Under the pieces are notes generated by a model, which was given only the letters and a program-made list of their open reading frames with translations, did no database searches and was not told where the DNA came from. The position numbers were made by a program, and so were the translations under genes. A stretch of DNA of 64,000 nt from Paenibacillus taihuensis (GTDB taxonomy: Bacteria > Bacillota > Bacilli > Paenibacillales > Paenibacillaceae), in assembly GCF_003386535.1 (NCBI RefSeq), contig NZ_QTTN01000021.1, forward strand, positions 47,492-111,491, read 5' to 3'. This document shows positions 9,276 to 19,331 of this stretch, in pieces (position 1 is the stretch's first letter; every line of letters starts with the position of its first letter).

Positions 9276-9989
9276 CTATTTGGTTTGCTCCGTTTGTGGA
9301 GCCGTAACGATCGTTTCCAGATGCGCTTGCAGATCGTCTGTGCAAATACCGCCATGATAGGCGATTACACGATCCAGCTCAAGCGCTTGGAATTTCGTGA
9401 TGGATTGCAGCGCAGTCGTCTGATCAGGTGTAAATGCAGGATTAAACGATTGCAGTACGCCGTCTTGTGCCGTAAGAGCATCGCCGGCTATAAGCGTTTT
9501 GCTCGGGATATGGTACAAGGAAGTGTGATCCGGCGTATGTCCAGGAGAGAAAACAACCTTAATGCCGCCGGCATAAGGCAGTACATCTCCGTCATGCAGC
9601 ACGACATCGACGTGAACCGGTTCGGCGTGAGTCTTGCTTTTCACGAGCGGCACTTTGCCCGACAAGAACGGAACGGCGATTTCATGCGCAAGGATCTGCA
9701 TTTGCTCGCCGAACAAGCGCGCAAGCTCCGGCAAGCTGCCGATATGGTCGCGGTCCTGATGCGTGATGATAATTTTCGTCAGCTTGTCAAACGGGACCGA
9801 AGCTTTCTCGAACGCTGCGCGGATAAGCTCCACTTGGCCGGGAAGACCCGTATCGACAAGAATAACTTCCTGCTCATCCCATAGTACAGTCGGATAGATG
9901 ACGAATGGATTCCCTTGAATGGACATGCTGACTTCGATGGCTTGAATGCCAAAGCTGGATTGCGTCACAATAAACACCGCCTTATTCAT
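9276..9989 (-). CDS. MBL-fold metallohydrolase
   Basis: Cytoplasmic metallo-beta-lactamase-fold hydrolase of about 237 aa. It has the metal motif THQDRDHIG (H-x-D-x-D-H form), the downstream histidine in FSPGHTPDHTS, the aspartate in LIAGDAL, and a late histidine in IAYHGG. The H-x-D-x-D-H spelling is a variant of HxHxDH. Similar proteins are glyoxalase-II-like or lactonase-like; the exact substrate cannot be told. The ATG at 9989 is used here; a GTG lies six codons upstream at 10007. Neither has a convincing Shine-Dalgarno. It is a single gene facing the kinase. Confidence 0.85.
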   Translation of the reverse strand: MNKAVFIVTQSSFGIQAIEVSMSIQGNPFVIYPTVLWDEQEVILVDTGLPGQVELIRAAFEKASVPFDKLTKIIITHQDRDHIGSLPELARLFGEQMQILAHEIAVPFLSGKVPLVKSKTHAEPVHVDVVLHDGDVLPYAGGIKVVFSPGHTPDHTSLYHIPSKTLIAGDALTAQDGVLQSFNPAFTPDQTTALQSITKFQALELDRVIAYHGGICTDDLQAHLETIVTAPQTEQTK

Positions 9990-10076
9990 CAAAGATATAT
10001 ACGACACTATTATTCATCGGAAACTGCCTGATAGCAAGTTTTGGTCGATGGATTCACACAGAAAGGGAGGGTAACA

Positions 10077-10571
10077 TTGGTAAAAGACGTTGCCCTTAGT
10101 CTGTTTCTATTAACCTTCTTCCTAATTCTTTCTAACTCGATTCTTCTATTGGTTTCGCACCGGTACGTAGCTGAATATCCGGAAAAAGCTGATTCTCGGC
10201 GTGGTATGCGGTATTCTGGGCATTCTGCTGCTGTACAACAGGGCCGCGTACAACAGCTTCGTCTTCGATGTGCGGTCGGTTGCGCTGCTGCTTGCCGTTC
10301 CTTTCGGCGGGCTGACCTCGAGCTTAACCGCAACATGCTCGAGGAGTGCACCTCTGATCTCATTCTTATGGACGTGCATATGCCGGAGATGGACGGGATT
10401 GAAGCGACGCATCGAATCCGCGAACGCGCCTGCTATGAGCATGTACCGATCAGAGCGGTCACCGCGAACGTGATGGAGTCGGATCACCTCACCTATTTGG
10501 CAGTGGGCATGAACGGGATTATTACGAAGCCGTACGATGATGATTCAGGTCATAACGGAACAGCTGCATAA
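10077..10571 (+). pseudogene. broken LytS-like membrane hybrid histidine kinase
   Basis: Remnant of a much longer gene. A TTG start at 10077 with aagggaggg at 10063-10071 begins a hydrophobic N-terminus (VKDVALSLFLLTFFLILSNS). At the run of five A near 10182-10186 the reading frame must shift by one base, after which the other frame continues LILGVVCGILGILLLYNR and FDVRSVALLLAVPFGG, which resembles the 5TM-5TMR_LYT domain. Around 10316-10345, between two nearby ctcgag sites, the rest of the membrane domain and the whole kinase are missing, and the original frame resumes with the tail of a receiver domain (LILMDVHMPEMDG ... ITKPYD). So one frameshift plus one large internal deletion are seen. 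Function lost. Confidence 0.8.
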
Positions 10572-10591
10572 AAAAATGCAGTAATAAAAAG

Positions 10592-10637
10592 AGGCTGTCC
10601 AGCATGCATACGATGGAGATGCGGCGGGCAGCCTTTT
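10592..10637 (+). terminator. terminator after the kinase pseudogene
   Basis: aggctgtcc pairs with gggcagcct (one G-U) and is followed by tttt. A smaller hairpin, ctgcat/atgcag around 10563-10580, overlaps the pseudogene stop codon just upstream. Confidence 0.55.
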
Positions 10638-10799
10638 CTTCGCTTTCACCAATAAACTCCTCCTGTCATGGGACGTCAATAAAATCGTGGATTTTTTGTC
10701 AAAAAAATGCGGATTTTGTCGATAAATCTTGATATACTCGTAGCACGGGATGATGGGGAGCCGCATGGCTCATGACAACAGTTGAGGGAAGTGTCCGCG

Positions 10800-12833
10800 A
10801 TGCATTCATTGAAGAGCAAATTTATTCTAATCGCCGTAACCTTAGTTTTGGTTCCGCTTCTCATTACGAATCTATTTCAATACGTCATTGTGACGAGAGA
10901 ATATGCTTCCACGATTGAGGAGAAGAACCAGGCAGTTGCTTCTTCCATAGCCTCCAGCGTGTCGTTCTATATCGACGGGGCATTTGACGTTGTGAGCGAA
11001 ATCGCGGACGAACCTGCAGTAACTTCATTCGATCGGCAAGTGCAGCGCTCGATACTGGAGCGGGCGGTACAGCGGAATCCGGAATTCGATCTGCTCTATA
11101 TCCAAGGCAATGACGGGATGCAGACGGCGCGCTCCGAAGGCGTTGTCGCGAACCGGAAGGACCGATGGTGGTTCAAACAGCTGCAGGCCAGTCAAACGAG
11201 CTTTGTCAGCAAATCCTATTACTCGCTGTTTACGAAACAACCGATCACTTCCATATTCGTTCCGATTGCCGATGGGAAAGGGACGATTATCGGTTCGATC
11301 GGCGCGGATATTCAGATGAATGAGCTGCAGGAGGTTGTCGAGCGCAATTCGTTCGGCAAGGGCAGCTACAGCTTCATTATAGACGGCGAAGGCGTGATCG
11401 TAGCCCACCCGAATAAGCAATATGTACAGGAGATGTACAATCTCAAGCAGCTCACGAAGACGGTTTGGCTGAAAGGCAAGAACGGTCAAGAGCTTACAGA
11501 CGAGCAAGGCAATGAGCTGACAGAGGAGCAATCGATCGACCTTAGCCCAGAGCTGAGCATATTGGCGAAGCGGGCGCTGAAGGGCGAGACGGGAACCGGA
11601 AGCTATGCGGATAGCAGCAAGGAGCGCTTCGTTGCGGCGTTCAAGCCGGTTAAGCTGCCAGGCTCCTCGGAGCGCTGGGCAGTCATTTCGGTGCAGGATG
11701 AGCAGAAGGCGTATGCATTCGTCTACGATATTCAGAAGAAAGTGCTCTGGCTGTCTCTCGTGCTCGCAGTCTCTGCCAGCCTGGCCATCTGGTTCTCATC
11801 TTCACTGCTTATTCACCCGATTCTTGGCCTTGTCCGTTTCATGGAGAAGGCGGCGCACGGAGATCTGACGCATCGCTCGCAGTACAAGTCGAAGGATGAG
11901 ATCGGCCAGCTGACAGCGAGCTACAATGAGATGATGGATCGCATCGGGAGCAGCTTGAAGGATATTAAAGCGGCCTTCTCTCGCGTATTCTCCGCGTCCA
12001 ATGTGCTTGCGGAAACGACGCAGGAGACATCACAATCCGTTACGGAAGTGGCAAATTCGATCATTGAAGTCGCGGAAAGCGCAGATGAGCAATCCAAAAT
12101 GATGCAAGACGGAGTTCAAGTTACCGAGGAGCTGCGTGCCGTGCTCAGACAAGCTTGCGATGGGCTGAAGATGGCTTGTTCGGCTGCTGAGGAGACGGTC
12201 GCCTCCTATGAAGAGAGTGCTGCGGCAGTACAATCGTTCATGGAGCAGCAAGTCTTGCGCCGAGATGCTGATGACGAGGCAGCTGACGCTTTGGGGTCTA
12301 TATCCCGGAAGGCATCGCTTGTACATCATAGGATGAAGGAATTCACAGACCTCGCACATGATGCGGCGCAGGCTGCGCTTGGCGAGGAAGCTGCAGACAC
12401 AGCGCTCCGAAGGGTGGCGGCTCATGCGCTCCATGCCAGTCGCGGTATGCAGGGGCTGGTGGAAGAGATGAATGATGAGCTAAACGAGCTTCAGCGCCGG
12501 ATGCTTGCTGCAAGCGCCGAAGCCTCGGAGCATGCGGAAGCAGCGAATATGCGCAGCAATTTCGAGCAGCTAGCTGCCGGCTTGGAGCCAATCCGCAGCC
12601 AAATGATCAGCGCCTCAGTCAAGCTTGGACAAGCGGGCGACAAGTGCGGGCAGTTGTCTGCTATGATTGCGGGCATCGCCACCGTTTCCCATAGAGCATC
12701 GGATACGGCCAAATCGATCAGCGCTGAAACGCAGCAGCAGGCTGCCGCGATGGACGAAATCAGTCATTTGAGCGATTCTCTGAACAACAGCGCGACGCTC
12801 GTCGCCGAACGAATAAGATCGTTCCGTATTTAG
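10800..12833 (+). CDS. chemoreceptor-like membrane protein lacking the MCP signalling tip
   Basis: Protein of 677 aa with the layout of a chemoreceptor: TM1 (~6-30), dCache sensor, TM2 (~310-335), HAMP (~336-390). ATG 10800 follows tgaggga at 10783-10788. After HAMP come ~280 residues of Ala/Glu-rich coiled coil. Unlike the two true MCPs in this window, it has no [19 protein letters not shown] or [12 protein letters not shown] hairpin tip, so it should not bind CheA/CheW in the usual way. Only end pieces of the MCP fold remain recognisable (TQETSQSVTEVANSI near the start and QQQAAAMDEISHLSDSL near the end). The diguanylate cyclase gene begins 27 bp downstream, suggesting a shared sensory task. 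It could be a decayed MCP or a repurposed one. Confidence 0.8.
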   Translation: MHSLKSKFILIAVTLVLVPLLITNLFQYVIVTREYASTIEEKNQAVASSIASSVSFYIDGAFDVVSEIADEPAVTSFDRQVQRSILERAVQRNPEFDLLYIQGNDGMQTARSEGVVANRKDRWWFKQLQASQTSFVSKSYYSLFTKQPITSIFVPIADGKGTIIGSIGADIQMNELQEVVERNSFGKGSYSFIIDGEGVIVAHPNKQYVQEMYNLKQLTKTVWLKGKNGQELTDEQGNELTEEQSIDLSPELSILAKRALKGETGTGSYADSSKERFVAAFKPVKLPGSSERWAVISVQDEQKAYAFVYDIQKKVLWLSLVLAVSASLAIWFSSSLLIHPILGLVRFMEKAAHGDLTHRSQYKSKDEIGQLTASYNEMMDRIGSSLKDIKAAFSRVFSASNVLAETTQETSQSVTEVANSIIEVAESADEQSKMMQDGVQVTEELRAVLRQACDGLKMACSAAEETVASYEESAAAVQSFMEQQVLRRDADDEAADALGSISRKASLVHHRMKEFTDLAHDAAQAALGEEAADTALRRVAAHALHASRGMQGLVEEMNDELNELQRRMLAASAEASEHAEAANMRSNFEQLAAGLEPIRSQMISASVKLGQAGDKCGQLSAMIAGIATVSHRASDTAKSISAETQQQAAAMDEISHLSDSLNNSATLVAERIRSFRI

Positions 12834-12860
12834 CCGTGCTTGGGGGAGAGGAGGGAGGTC

Positions 12861-14408
12861 ATGAATGGTTTTTCGTTGCGCGGATGGGTCATTTCACTTC
12901 TGATTGGATTCATGGCTATCCTGGTATGCGGTATCATTGCGATCAGCTATTTCGTCTTCTTAAGCCAGCAGGAGCAGAAAGCACTCCAAACGAATGCGGA
13001 GATTGCTAGAAAGCTTGCAGACACGATGGATATCACATTAGCTGAAATGCAGCGCCAATTGAAAGCGATGGCAGCCAGAGTAGCAATCAATGCCGATCAT
13101 ACAAACCGAATTGAGCAGACGTTCTCCTTGCAGGAACAGAGCAATTTCTTCAATTCTGCCGCATACGCCGACGAGAACGGGCACTACGTGGCGAGCTATC
13201 CGAACATAAACATCGTGGGGAAGAAATCGTCCTTGAACGATGGTGCTTATAATTTGAGAGAGCCGTTTATTTCGCCGCCGTTCAGGGCGATAACAGGCAG
13301 GCTGGTCGTCGTCATGTCGGTTCCGGTCGTCAGTGATGACCGGAAGTTCCATGGGAATCTGATCGGCACCATCTATCTGGAGGGAGACAATATTTTCTCC
13401 CGTATGATTGGAGAGCAGAGCGGTGACGCAGATGCTACCTATCGCGTCATCGATAATGACGGGTATTTGCTGTACGATCCCGATCATGACCGTGTCGGGA
13501 CCGATTCCCGGCAAGACAGCATTGCGCATCATTTTCTGGAGGGAGAAAGCGGGAGCGAGCGTGCTGTTCTAGCGGATGGTACGCACACGCTTGCGGGCTA
13601 TGCTTCCATCACATCAACCGGCTGGGGAGTAACGTTGCAAACGCCCGATTCGGCGATCAAAGCATCGGCATTGGCGGGGGCATGGAGGTTGTTCTTATTT
13701 ACCTTGCCTGTGCTCGTCAGCTTGCTTCTGCTTGCTAGATTCATAATTATCAAGCTATTCACCCCGCTCAAACAACTAGCGGCATACTCTTACTCGCTAT
13801 CCGACGATGACGCTGTACTGGATTCCATTCAAACCATTCCAGCTTGGTATACGGAAATTGATCAAGTGAAAAGAACGATTGGTTATTATGCGGCCGCCCT
13901 TGAGCACGAAGTGTCCGAGCTGAAGAAGGAATCATTGACCGATAAGCTGACAGGCCTAGCGAACCGCAGACATATTGATCAAGTGATGCAGCAGTGGGTG
14001 GATCAAGGGAGAGCATTTGCCATCGCGATTCTCGATATTGATCATTTCAAGAAATTCAACGACCAATATGGGCACAGTCTTGGTGACAAAGCACTGCGCC
14101 GCGTTGCGGAAACACTGCAGCATATCGCAAGGGAAGAGGACCTATGTGGTCGTTACGGCGGCGAAGAGTTTATTATATTGCTCCCAGAGGCTGATACGGA
14201 TACGGCGTCCATAGTGCTCGAGCAGCTTCACGCAGCGCTTAAGGAGACTCCAGTTGTTTCCGGCCGGCATGTTACCGTGTCGATCGGAGTTGGCCATTAT
14301 CCGGAGCATGCTCGGACGCCTAAGGCGCTGTATGCGCTCACGGACGCCGCATTGTATCAAGCGAAGCACGAGGGACGTAACCGAACCGTGCAAATTGCCC
14401 AAAACTAA
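12861..14408 (+). CDS. dCache-GGDEF diguanylate cyclase
   Basis: Makes cyclic di-GMP from two GTP at the inner face of the membrane under control of an outside sensor domain. 515 aa; ATG 12861 is preceded by gggagg at 12853-12858, so the upstream TTG is not needed. TM1 ~10-33, extracytoplasmic dCache ~40-270, TM2 ~275-300, then GGDEF domain ~360-515. The active-site loop reads RYGGEEF, a functional form, and the inhibitory site REED sits the canonical five residues before it, so product inhibition is expected. DKLTGLANRR and the ILDIDHFKKFND metal site are intact. Probably one operon with the tip-less chemoreceptor-like gene upstream. Confidence 0.93.
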   Translation: MNGFSLRGWVISLLIGFMAILVCGIIAISYFVFLSQQEQKALQTNAEIARKLADTMDITLAEMQRQLKAMAARVAINADHTNRIEQTFSLQEQSNFFNSAAYADENGHYVASYPNINIVGKKSSLNDGAYNLREPFISPPFRAITGRLVVVMSVPVVSDDRKFHGNLIGTIYLEGDNIFSRMIGEQSGDADATYRVIDNDGYLLYDPDHDRVGTDSRQDSIAHHFLEGESGSERAVLADGTHTLAGYASITSTGWGVTLQTPDSAIKASALAGAWRLFLFTLPVLVSLLLLARFIIIKLFTPLKQLAAYSYSLSDDDAVLDSIQTIPAWYTEIDQVKRTIGYYAAALEHEVSELKKESLTDKLTGLANRRHIDQVMQQWVDQGRAFAIAILDIDHFKKFNDQYGHSLGDKALRRVAETLQHIAREEDLCGRYGGEEFIILLPEADTDTASIVLEQLHAALKETPVVSGRHVTVSIGVGHYPEHARTPKALYALTDAALYQAKHEGRNRTVQIAQN

Positions 14409-14543
14409 CCATCTTTGCTGGATTGGCAGCAGGGTTACTAACAAAAATTTAACGATTAATTGTCAACTTTCTTAACAAGTACCTCCTATACTGAAGCTGA
14501 TCTAACTCTATTTTGAACAGCGTCGAACAACTTGGAGGTTAAA

Positions 14544-15995
14544 ATGGAGCCCACTAGTCATACGTCATTATCCGATTTTGACCATCTCGTTAAGCTAAAT
14601 CTCATGAGAGAGAAAATGATTCAAGGACAACGGCATGTGCTCAAGCTCATTCTGAAGGGCGAGCCGCTGGGGCAAGTTCTTGATCATGTTATAGAAATTG
14701 TAGAGGACCTGATTCCGGGCTGGATCTGTTCCATCATGCTGCTCGACCAAGAGAAGAAGTCGCTGTATGTCATTGCGAACCGCAGCTTGCCGCAGCACTA
14801 TGTGGATGCGGTGAACGGCAGCTTGATCGGAACGGCGGCCGGATCTTGCGGAACGGCGGCATACCGCAACGAAACGGTCATTGTCCACGACATTGCGCAT
14901 CATCCGTACTGGGAGAAGGAGAAGGCAATCCCACTTGCTAATGGGCTGCGTTCTTGCTGGTCCTATCCACTGCGGTCATCGGATCAACAGGTGCATGGGA
15001 CATTCGCGATCTACCAACATGTTACAGCTGCTCCTGGGGAAGTGGATGAGGAAGTCGTCATCACGTTCACGCGTCTCATTGAACTCGTGCTTGAGCAAAC
15101 GAAATTGCGGCTTGAGAACATCCAGAATGAGCAGCGTTACAAATGTTTATTCGAGAACAATACGGATTCGGTGTGCTCATTCAATCTTGGCGGCTACTTT
15201 CTATCTGCGAACCAAGTGATGCTTGATATGCTCGGGTATACGCTAGAAGGCTTGCATTTGAGAACAGGCAGAAGCTTTGTTGTGGATGATGATGCTGCAC
15301 AAGTGGCGAAGATGATTCATGATGCATACGGCGGCAGCTCGGTTAACGGGGATATCCGAATTATGAACCGATTCGGAAGAGTGATACCAATCAATATGAC
15401 CTTGATACCGATTATTGTGAACGAGAAGATTGAAGGCCTCTTCGGCATTGCCAAAGATTTCACCCGAATTTATGAGCAGCAGGCGAAGATTCAGAGGCTT
15501 GCTTATTACGACTTATTGACGGGATTGCCGAATCGGCGCATGCTGATGGAACGTCTGTCCGAAGCGCTGACGGATGCGAGAGCGGCTGAACGTGAACGCA
15601 CCGTGTCGCTTATCTATTTGGATATCGACCATTTCAAGGACGTCAACGATCGTTTCGGTCATCATGTAGGGGATGCGCTGCTGCAGCAGGTAGCGGAGCG
15701 GTTGAACGGTTGTATCGATCAAGATGAAATCGCAGCTCGAATGGGAGGCGATGAATTTACGATTCTTCTATCTGGAGAACATTCGGCAGATCGTGCGGTT
15801 GTGATCTCAGAGGCCGTGCTGAGAGCATTCGAGGAACCGCTTCAGCCCCATGGCGTCGTGCTGACTGTCACGCCGAGCATCGGCATTGCCACTTCACCGC
15901 AAGGCGGTTACGATGTCGATACACTAATACGGAATGCGGATACGGCGATGTACGCGGTCAAAACATCGGGTCGAAGGAATTACCATATCTATTAA
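14544..15995 (+). CDS. GAF-PAS-GGDEF diguanylate cyclase, soluble
   Basis: Cytoplasmic diguanylate cyclase of 483 aa. ATG 14544 is preceded by ggagg at 14534-14538. Residues ~35-190 form a GAF domain (SIMLLDQEKKSLYVIAN, then ETVIVHDIAHHPYW), ~200-320 a PAS domain (FENNTDSVCSFNLGGYFLSAN), ~325-480 the GGDEF domain. The active site RMGGDEF, YYDLLTGLPNRR and YLDIDHFKDVND are intact. The place of the inhibitory RxxD motif reads DQDE, so product inhibition through that site is unlikely. No EAL domain follows. It has its own 135-bp upstream region and a terminator directly after the stop, so it is likely monocistronic. Confidence 0.93.
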   Translation: MEPTSHTSLSDFDHLVKLNLMREKMIQGQRHVLKLILKGEPLGQVLDHVIEIVEDLIPGWICSIMLLDQEKKSLYVIANRSLPQHYVDAVNGSLIGTAAGSCGTAAYRNETVIVHDIAHHPYWEKEKAIPLANGLRSCWSYPLRSSDQQVHGTFAIYQHVTAAPGEVDEEVVITFTRLIELVLEQTKLRLENIQNEQRYKCLFENNTDSVCSFNLGGYFLSANQVMLDMLGYTLEGLHLRTGRSFVVDDDAAQVAKMIHDAYGGSSVNGDIRIMNRFGRVIPINMTLIPIIVNEKIEGLFGIAKDFTRIYEQQAKIQRLAYYDLLTGLPNRRMLMERLSEALTDARAAERERTVSLIYLDIDHFKDVNDRFGHHVGDALLQQVAERLNGCIDQDEIAARMGGDEFTILLSGEHSADRAVVISEAVLRAFEEPLQPHGVVLTVTPSIGIATSPQGGYDVDTLIRNADTAMYAVKTSGRRNYHIY

Positions 15996-16001
15996 AGCAA
16001 G

Positions 16002-16032
16002 TAAAGACCTTCCATTTGGGAGGTCTTTATTC
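16002..16032 (+). terminator. terminator after the GAF-PAS-GGDEF gene
   Basis: taaagacct and aggtcttta form a 9-bp perfect stem with a 10-nt loop, then a T-rich tail. Confidence 0.75.
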
Positions 16033-16193
16033 TATTTGGTAGGTCATAATTCGATTCTCCTTACAATTTCTTCATTCTTCTCTGGAATCCGTTATTCCAT
16101 TTATCTAATAGTTTGCTTACATCGGTTTCGGTACTATCTTAACATTTATCTCCTATTCTTAAGACACGTTGAAGACGAACAGGGGGATATCAG

Positions 16194-18086
16194 TTGAATT
16201 CAGTCCTAGCAAAAGCATCAGATATGTTTACATTCCGCAAGCTCCGCAATCGACTCCTTAGTGTGACGCTGCTCATCGTAATCGTTATTGTAGCGGCGAT
16301 GTCGATCGCACTCTTCCTACCGAACCAATCGCTCTACCACGAGCAGATTAACAAGGAACTCGCACTGACAACGGCAACAATATCGGAGTCGTTCGATCAG
16401 GATTTGAATCGAGAGTTGACCAAGCTCGAGACGATGGCGAGGTTCGCTCAGCAGTTCGGCAATGACGCTTCCCGCCATTTGGAAGCCATTCAAGGACTTG
16501 TCTCGACGAATCCCGAGTTCTCGCAAGGGGCAACGTACTCGCTCGATCTCGAAGGCGCTCATGCGGTGTTGAATAGCGGGAAGCCGCTCGATCTATCTGG
16601 ACGTGCTTACATACCTTTAATGAAGCAGGGCAAGTCTGCGATCGCTTCGCCAGCTTATTCGAAGGTGGATCCGACTTCGATTATCGTTCCGATTGCAGCG
16701 CCGCTGATGAAGGATGGAGCGGCATACGGCTTCTACTCCTCTGCGGTACCGATTGCGGAAGCTACGAAGATCATTCGCGATACGAGGATCGGCGAGACCG
16801 GGTATGCGGCGCTGCTGGATATGAACGGCAACTTCATCTCTTACCCGGATGAATCTTATATTATGAAGAAGAACATATCAGATATCGGAGTTCGTCAGTT
16901 GGCGCAGGCTTATGAGAATGCAAAAACAGGCAAGCCATCGAACTACTCTTTCGAGACAGCGGACGGTGTGAAGTCCATTGGTTATGCCTACGCAACAGAA
17001 ACAGGCTTTGTTGTGATGCTGGCTGTTCCGGAGAAGGAAATGACTGCGCCGATCAGCCGTATGATGTCAACGACGCTGCTTGTTGCCGTCATTGCTTCGA
17101 TCGCTGCGCTGGCGGCCATTATTGTTTTCTCGAATCGGTTGGTCAGACCGATTGTCTATATTACCGATGTCGTGAAGAAGCTGGCTACTGGAGACTTTAG
17201 GCCGCGAATTGCCGTTACGTCCAAGGATGAGCTGGGCACGCTTGCCGGCCATATGAATGAGATGCTGGACGGGTTATCGAGCATGATTGAACAAGTGTCG
17301 CGTGCTGCTGTCAATGTCTCGGCGACAGCGGATCAGATCTCGCTGAGCACCGATGAGGTGGCCAAGGGCAGCGTCGATCAAGCGACGCAGGCGAACAAGA
17401 TGACGGAGCTGTTCGCCAGCCTGGATCAATCGATTAAGGCAGTTGCGCACGGCGCGAAGGAAGCGAAGCAGATTTCTGCCGAGACGGAGTCGATCGCGAT
17501 TGAAGGCACGGACCGCATCAACATGACGCTTAGTCAGATGGATGAAGTAAATCGCCATATGGAGCAGCTGGAGAACGACTCGAAGCAGATCGGCGACATT
17601 ATCTTCGTCATTAACGAGATTGCGGAGCAGACGAATTTGCTTGCGCTGAATGCAGCGATTGAAGCTGCGCGGGCGGGTGAGCAGGGCAGAGGCTTTGCCG
17701 TTGTAGCGGACGAAGTGCGTAAGCTCGCGGAACGCAGCGGCGATGCGACGAAGCAAATTGCGGACATCATCAAGGGTATGCAGAGAAGCGCTGTCAAGAG
17801 TGTTCAAGCTGTGGGCGATAGCGTCGTACAGTTCGCGCAAACACGCGATTCGTTCGGCGAGATTGTGGGCAACGTGAATAAGACAGCGAATAAAGTGGAA
17901 GAGATTTACCGCGAGAGCGAAGGTCAGGCGGAGCGCGCGAACGATGTGATGTATTCCATCAGCTCGGTGGCTGCAATTAGCGAGCAGTCGGCGGCAGCCG
18001 CGGAAGAAACGGCAGCATCGTCGATCGAGCTGTCCTCCATGGCGGGGCGGTTGAACGGATCAGTGGAACATTTCAAGTATAAGTAA
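16194..18086 (+). CDS. methyl-accepting chemotaxis protein
   Basis: Complete chemoreceptor of 630 aa. The TTG at 16194 is favoured because agggggat lies about 7 nt before it; the next ATG (16224) has no such site. TM1 ~20-42, Cache sensor ~45-285, TM2 ~296-318, HAMP ~320-372, signalling domain to the end. The tip is canonical ([36 protein letters not shown]). The C-terminus VEHFKYK lacks a CheR/CheB tether. It is flanked by terminators and stands alone. Ligand class cannot be read from the sequence. Its tip is nearly identical to that of the partial receptor at the left edge, so both may share an array. Confidence 0.95.
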   Translation: MNSVLAKASDMFTFRKLRNRLLSVTLLIVIVIVAAMSIALFLPNQSLYHEQINKELALTTATISESFDQDLNRELTKLETMARFAQQFGNDASRHLEAIQGLVSTNPEFSQGATYSLDLEGAHAVLNSGKPLDLSGRAYIPLMKQGKSAIASPAYSKVDPTSIIVPIAAPLMKDGAAYGFYSSAVPIAEATKIIRDTRIGETGYAALLDMNGNFISYPDESYIMKKNISDIGVRQLAQAYENAKTGKPSNYSFETADGVKSIGYAYATETGFVVMLAVPEKEMTAPISRMMSTTLLVAVIASIAALAAIIVFSNRLVRPIVYITDVVKKLATGDFRPRIAVTSKDELGTLAGHMNEMLDGLSSMIEQVSRAAVNVSATADQISLSTDEVAKGSVDQATQANKMTELFASLDQSIKAVAHGAKEAKQISAETESIAIEGTDRINMTLSQMDEVNRHMEQLENDSKQIGDIIFVINEIAEQTNLLALNAAIEAARAGEQGRGFAVVADEVRKLAERSGDATKQIADIIKGMQRSAVKSVQAVGDSVVQFAQTRDSFGEIVGNVNKTANKVEEIYRESEGQAERANDVMYSISSVAAISEQSAAAAEETAASSIELSSMAGRLNGSVEHFKYK

Positions 18087-18106
18087 GCTTAGCTTGGTTC
18101 AATGAA

Positions 18107-18143
18107 ATAGGCAGCAGGGCTCCATGCACCCGGCTGCCTATTC
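18107..18143. terminator. bidirectional terminator between convergent genes
   Basis: ataggcagc and gctgcctat flank a GC-rich loop with an inner ggg/ccc pair. It lies between the chemoreceptor stop and the kinase stop on the other strand. Confidence 0.75.
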
Positions 18144-18146
18144 TCT

Positions 18147-19229
18147 TTAACCTTCAATAATCGGCAAATAAATGCTAAAGCATGTCCCTTCGCCAACCTT
18201 GCTGCTAACCTCGATTTCCCCGTTCATCCCTTGAATCAGGCTGTAGGCGACCATCATGCCAAGTCCGGTCCCTTTCTCCTTCGTCGTGAAGAACGGTTTG
18301 CCTACACGCTTCAGCATCTCTGCATCCATACCAGTGCCGGTATCGGCAATCTCGATATGCGCGATGCCGTTGGCTGAGCCGGTACACGCAAGCCGCAACT
18401 CCCCGCCGCTCGGCATCGCTTCAATGCCGTTCTTGATCAGGTTGATCAGCGCCTGACGGAACTTCTTGGTGCTGCCGAAGATCTGAATGCCTTGCGCTTC
18501 ATTCAGCAGCTGGAAGCGGATATCTCGGATGGTGGCGTAGGGAATCATCATCTTGGCAATATATTCGAGCTCGTCGTAGAGGAAGAACGGTACCGTTTCA
18601 TCGATAACCGGCTTTGCGAAGCTCAAGTAATCCGTAATGATACCGGCTGCCCGGTCGAGCTCCTCGAGACTGATCTTGATATAATCTTTCTGTTTGTCGG
18701 TCGTTAATCCAGGCGTAGTCATCAGCTGCAGAAATCCCCGCGTAACGGAGAGCGGATTGCGCACTTCGTGGGAGATGCTGGCGGCAAGCTGGCTTACGGT
18801 GGAGAGATGCTCCACACGATTGATGTCATAACTAGAGGGCTCTTCGGCAAAATAAATCGGGAGCGATGATAGTTTCGTGTACGTCGTCAAATAAAAGGTT
18901 AGTGCTTGCGCTGGCTCGGCTTGAGGCACGAGCATGATGCGAAGTGGTGTAGGGGCTTGTCCATTTGCAGGCAGTTTCAAATCGAACAACTGAGCTTCGC
19001 CTAACGAAATCGCTTGCTGAATGTGTTTGTGAAGTACGGGCAAGTCCTCTTCTGCGAATAACGTATGTATGCGGGTACCAAGGAGTGACTGTAAAGGAGG
19101 ACGTGCGAATGCTTGTACGGCAGCGGGATTGGCATAGTCGATGCAAGCTTCCAGATCAGTTGCGAGAATGGCCTCAGGGTGACGGTCGAATAGAATCGGA
19201 TAAAGAAGTGAAGGGCTTCTTGGATTCAT
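18147..19229 (-). CDS. PAS-domain histidine kinase, sporulation-kinase type
   Basis: Soluble sensor kinase of 360 aa. ATG at 19229 follows gaggtgag (complement of 19234-19241). Residues ~8-120 form a PAS domain (HPEAILATDLEACIDYANPA); the HisKA phospho-acceptor is in ASISHEVRNPLSVTRGF, and the HATPase has NLIKNGIEAM, DTGTGMD and GTGLGMMVAYSL. The H-box spelling SHEVRNPLTV-like and the short soluble design match the orphan kinases (KinA-KinE type) that feed phosphate to Spo0F during sporulation initiation, but this is a family inference. No response regulator is adjacent, which fits an orphan kinase. Confidence 0.88.
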   Translation of the reverse strand: MNPRSPSLLYPILFDRHPEAILATDLEACIDYANPAAVQAFARPPLQSLLGTRIHTLFAEEDLPVLHKHIQQAISLGEAQLFDLKLPANGQAPTPLRIMLVPQAEPAQALTFYLTTYTKLSSLPIYFAEEPSSYDINRVEHLSTVSQLAASISHEVRNPLSVTRGFLQLMTTPGLTTDKQKDYIKISLEELDRAAGIITDYLSFAKPVIDETVPFFLYDELEYIAKMMIPYATIRDIRFQLLNEAQGIQIFGSTKKFRQALINLIKNGIEAMPSGGELRLACTGSANGIAHIEIADTGTGMDAEMLKRVGKPFFTTKEKGTGLGMMVAYSLIQGMNGEIEVSSKVGEGTCFSIYLPIIEG

Positions 19230-19331
19230 TTCTCTCACCTCAAGCAATTATTTAGTTGTCTCGTTTGTAAATAACTACCATTATGATAACATATGGCGAG
19301 CTTACCGTGAACTAATTAAGCTGCAGCATCG

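Noticed and set aside
10641..10799. c-di-GMP riboswitch upstream of the receptor/cyclase operon
   Set aside because: No GEMM-type conserved core could be found in the leader.
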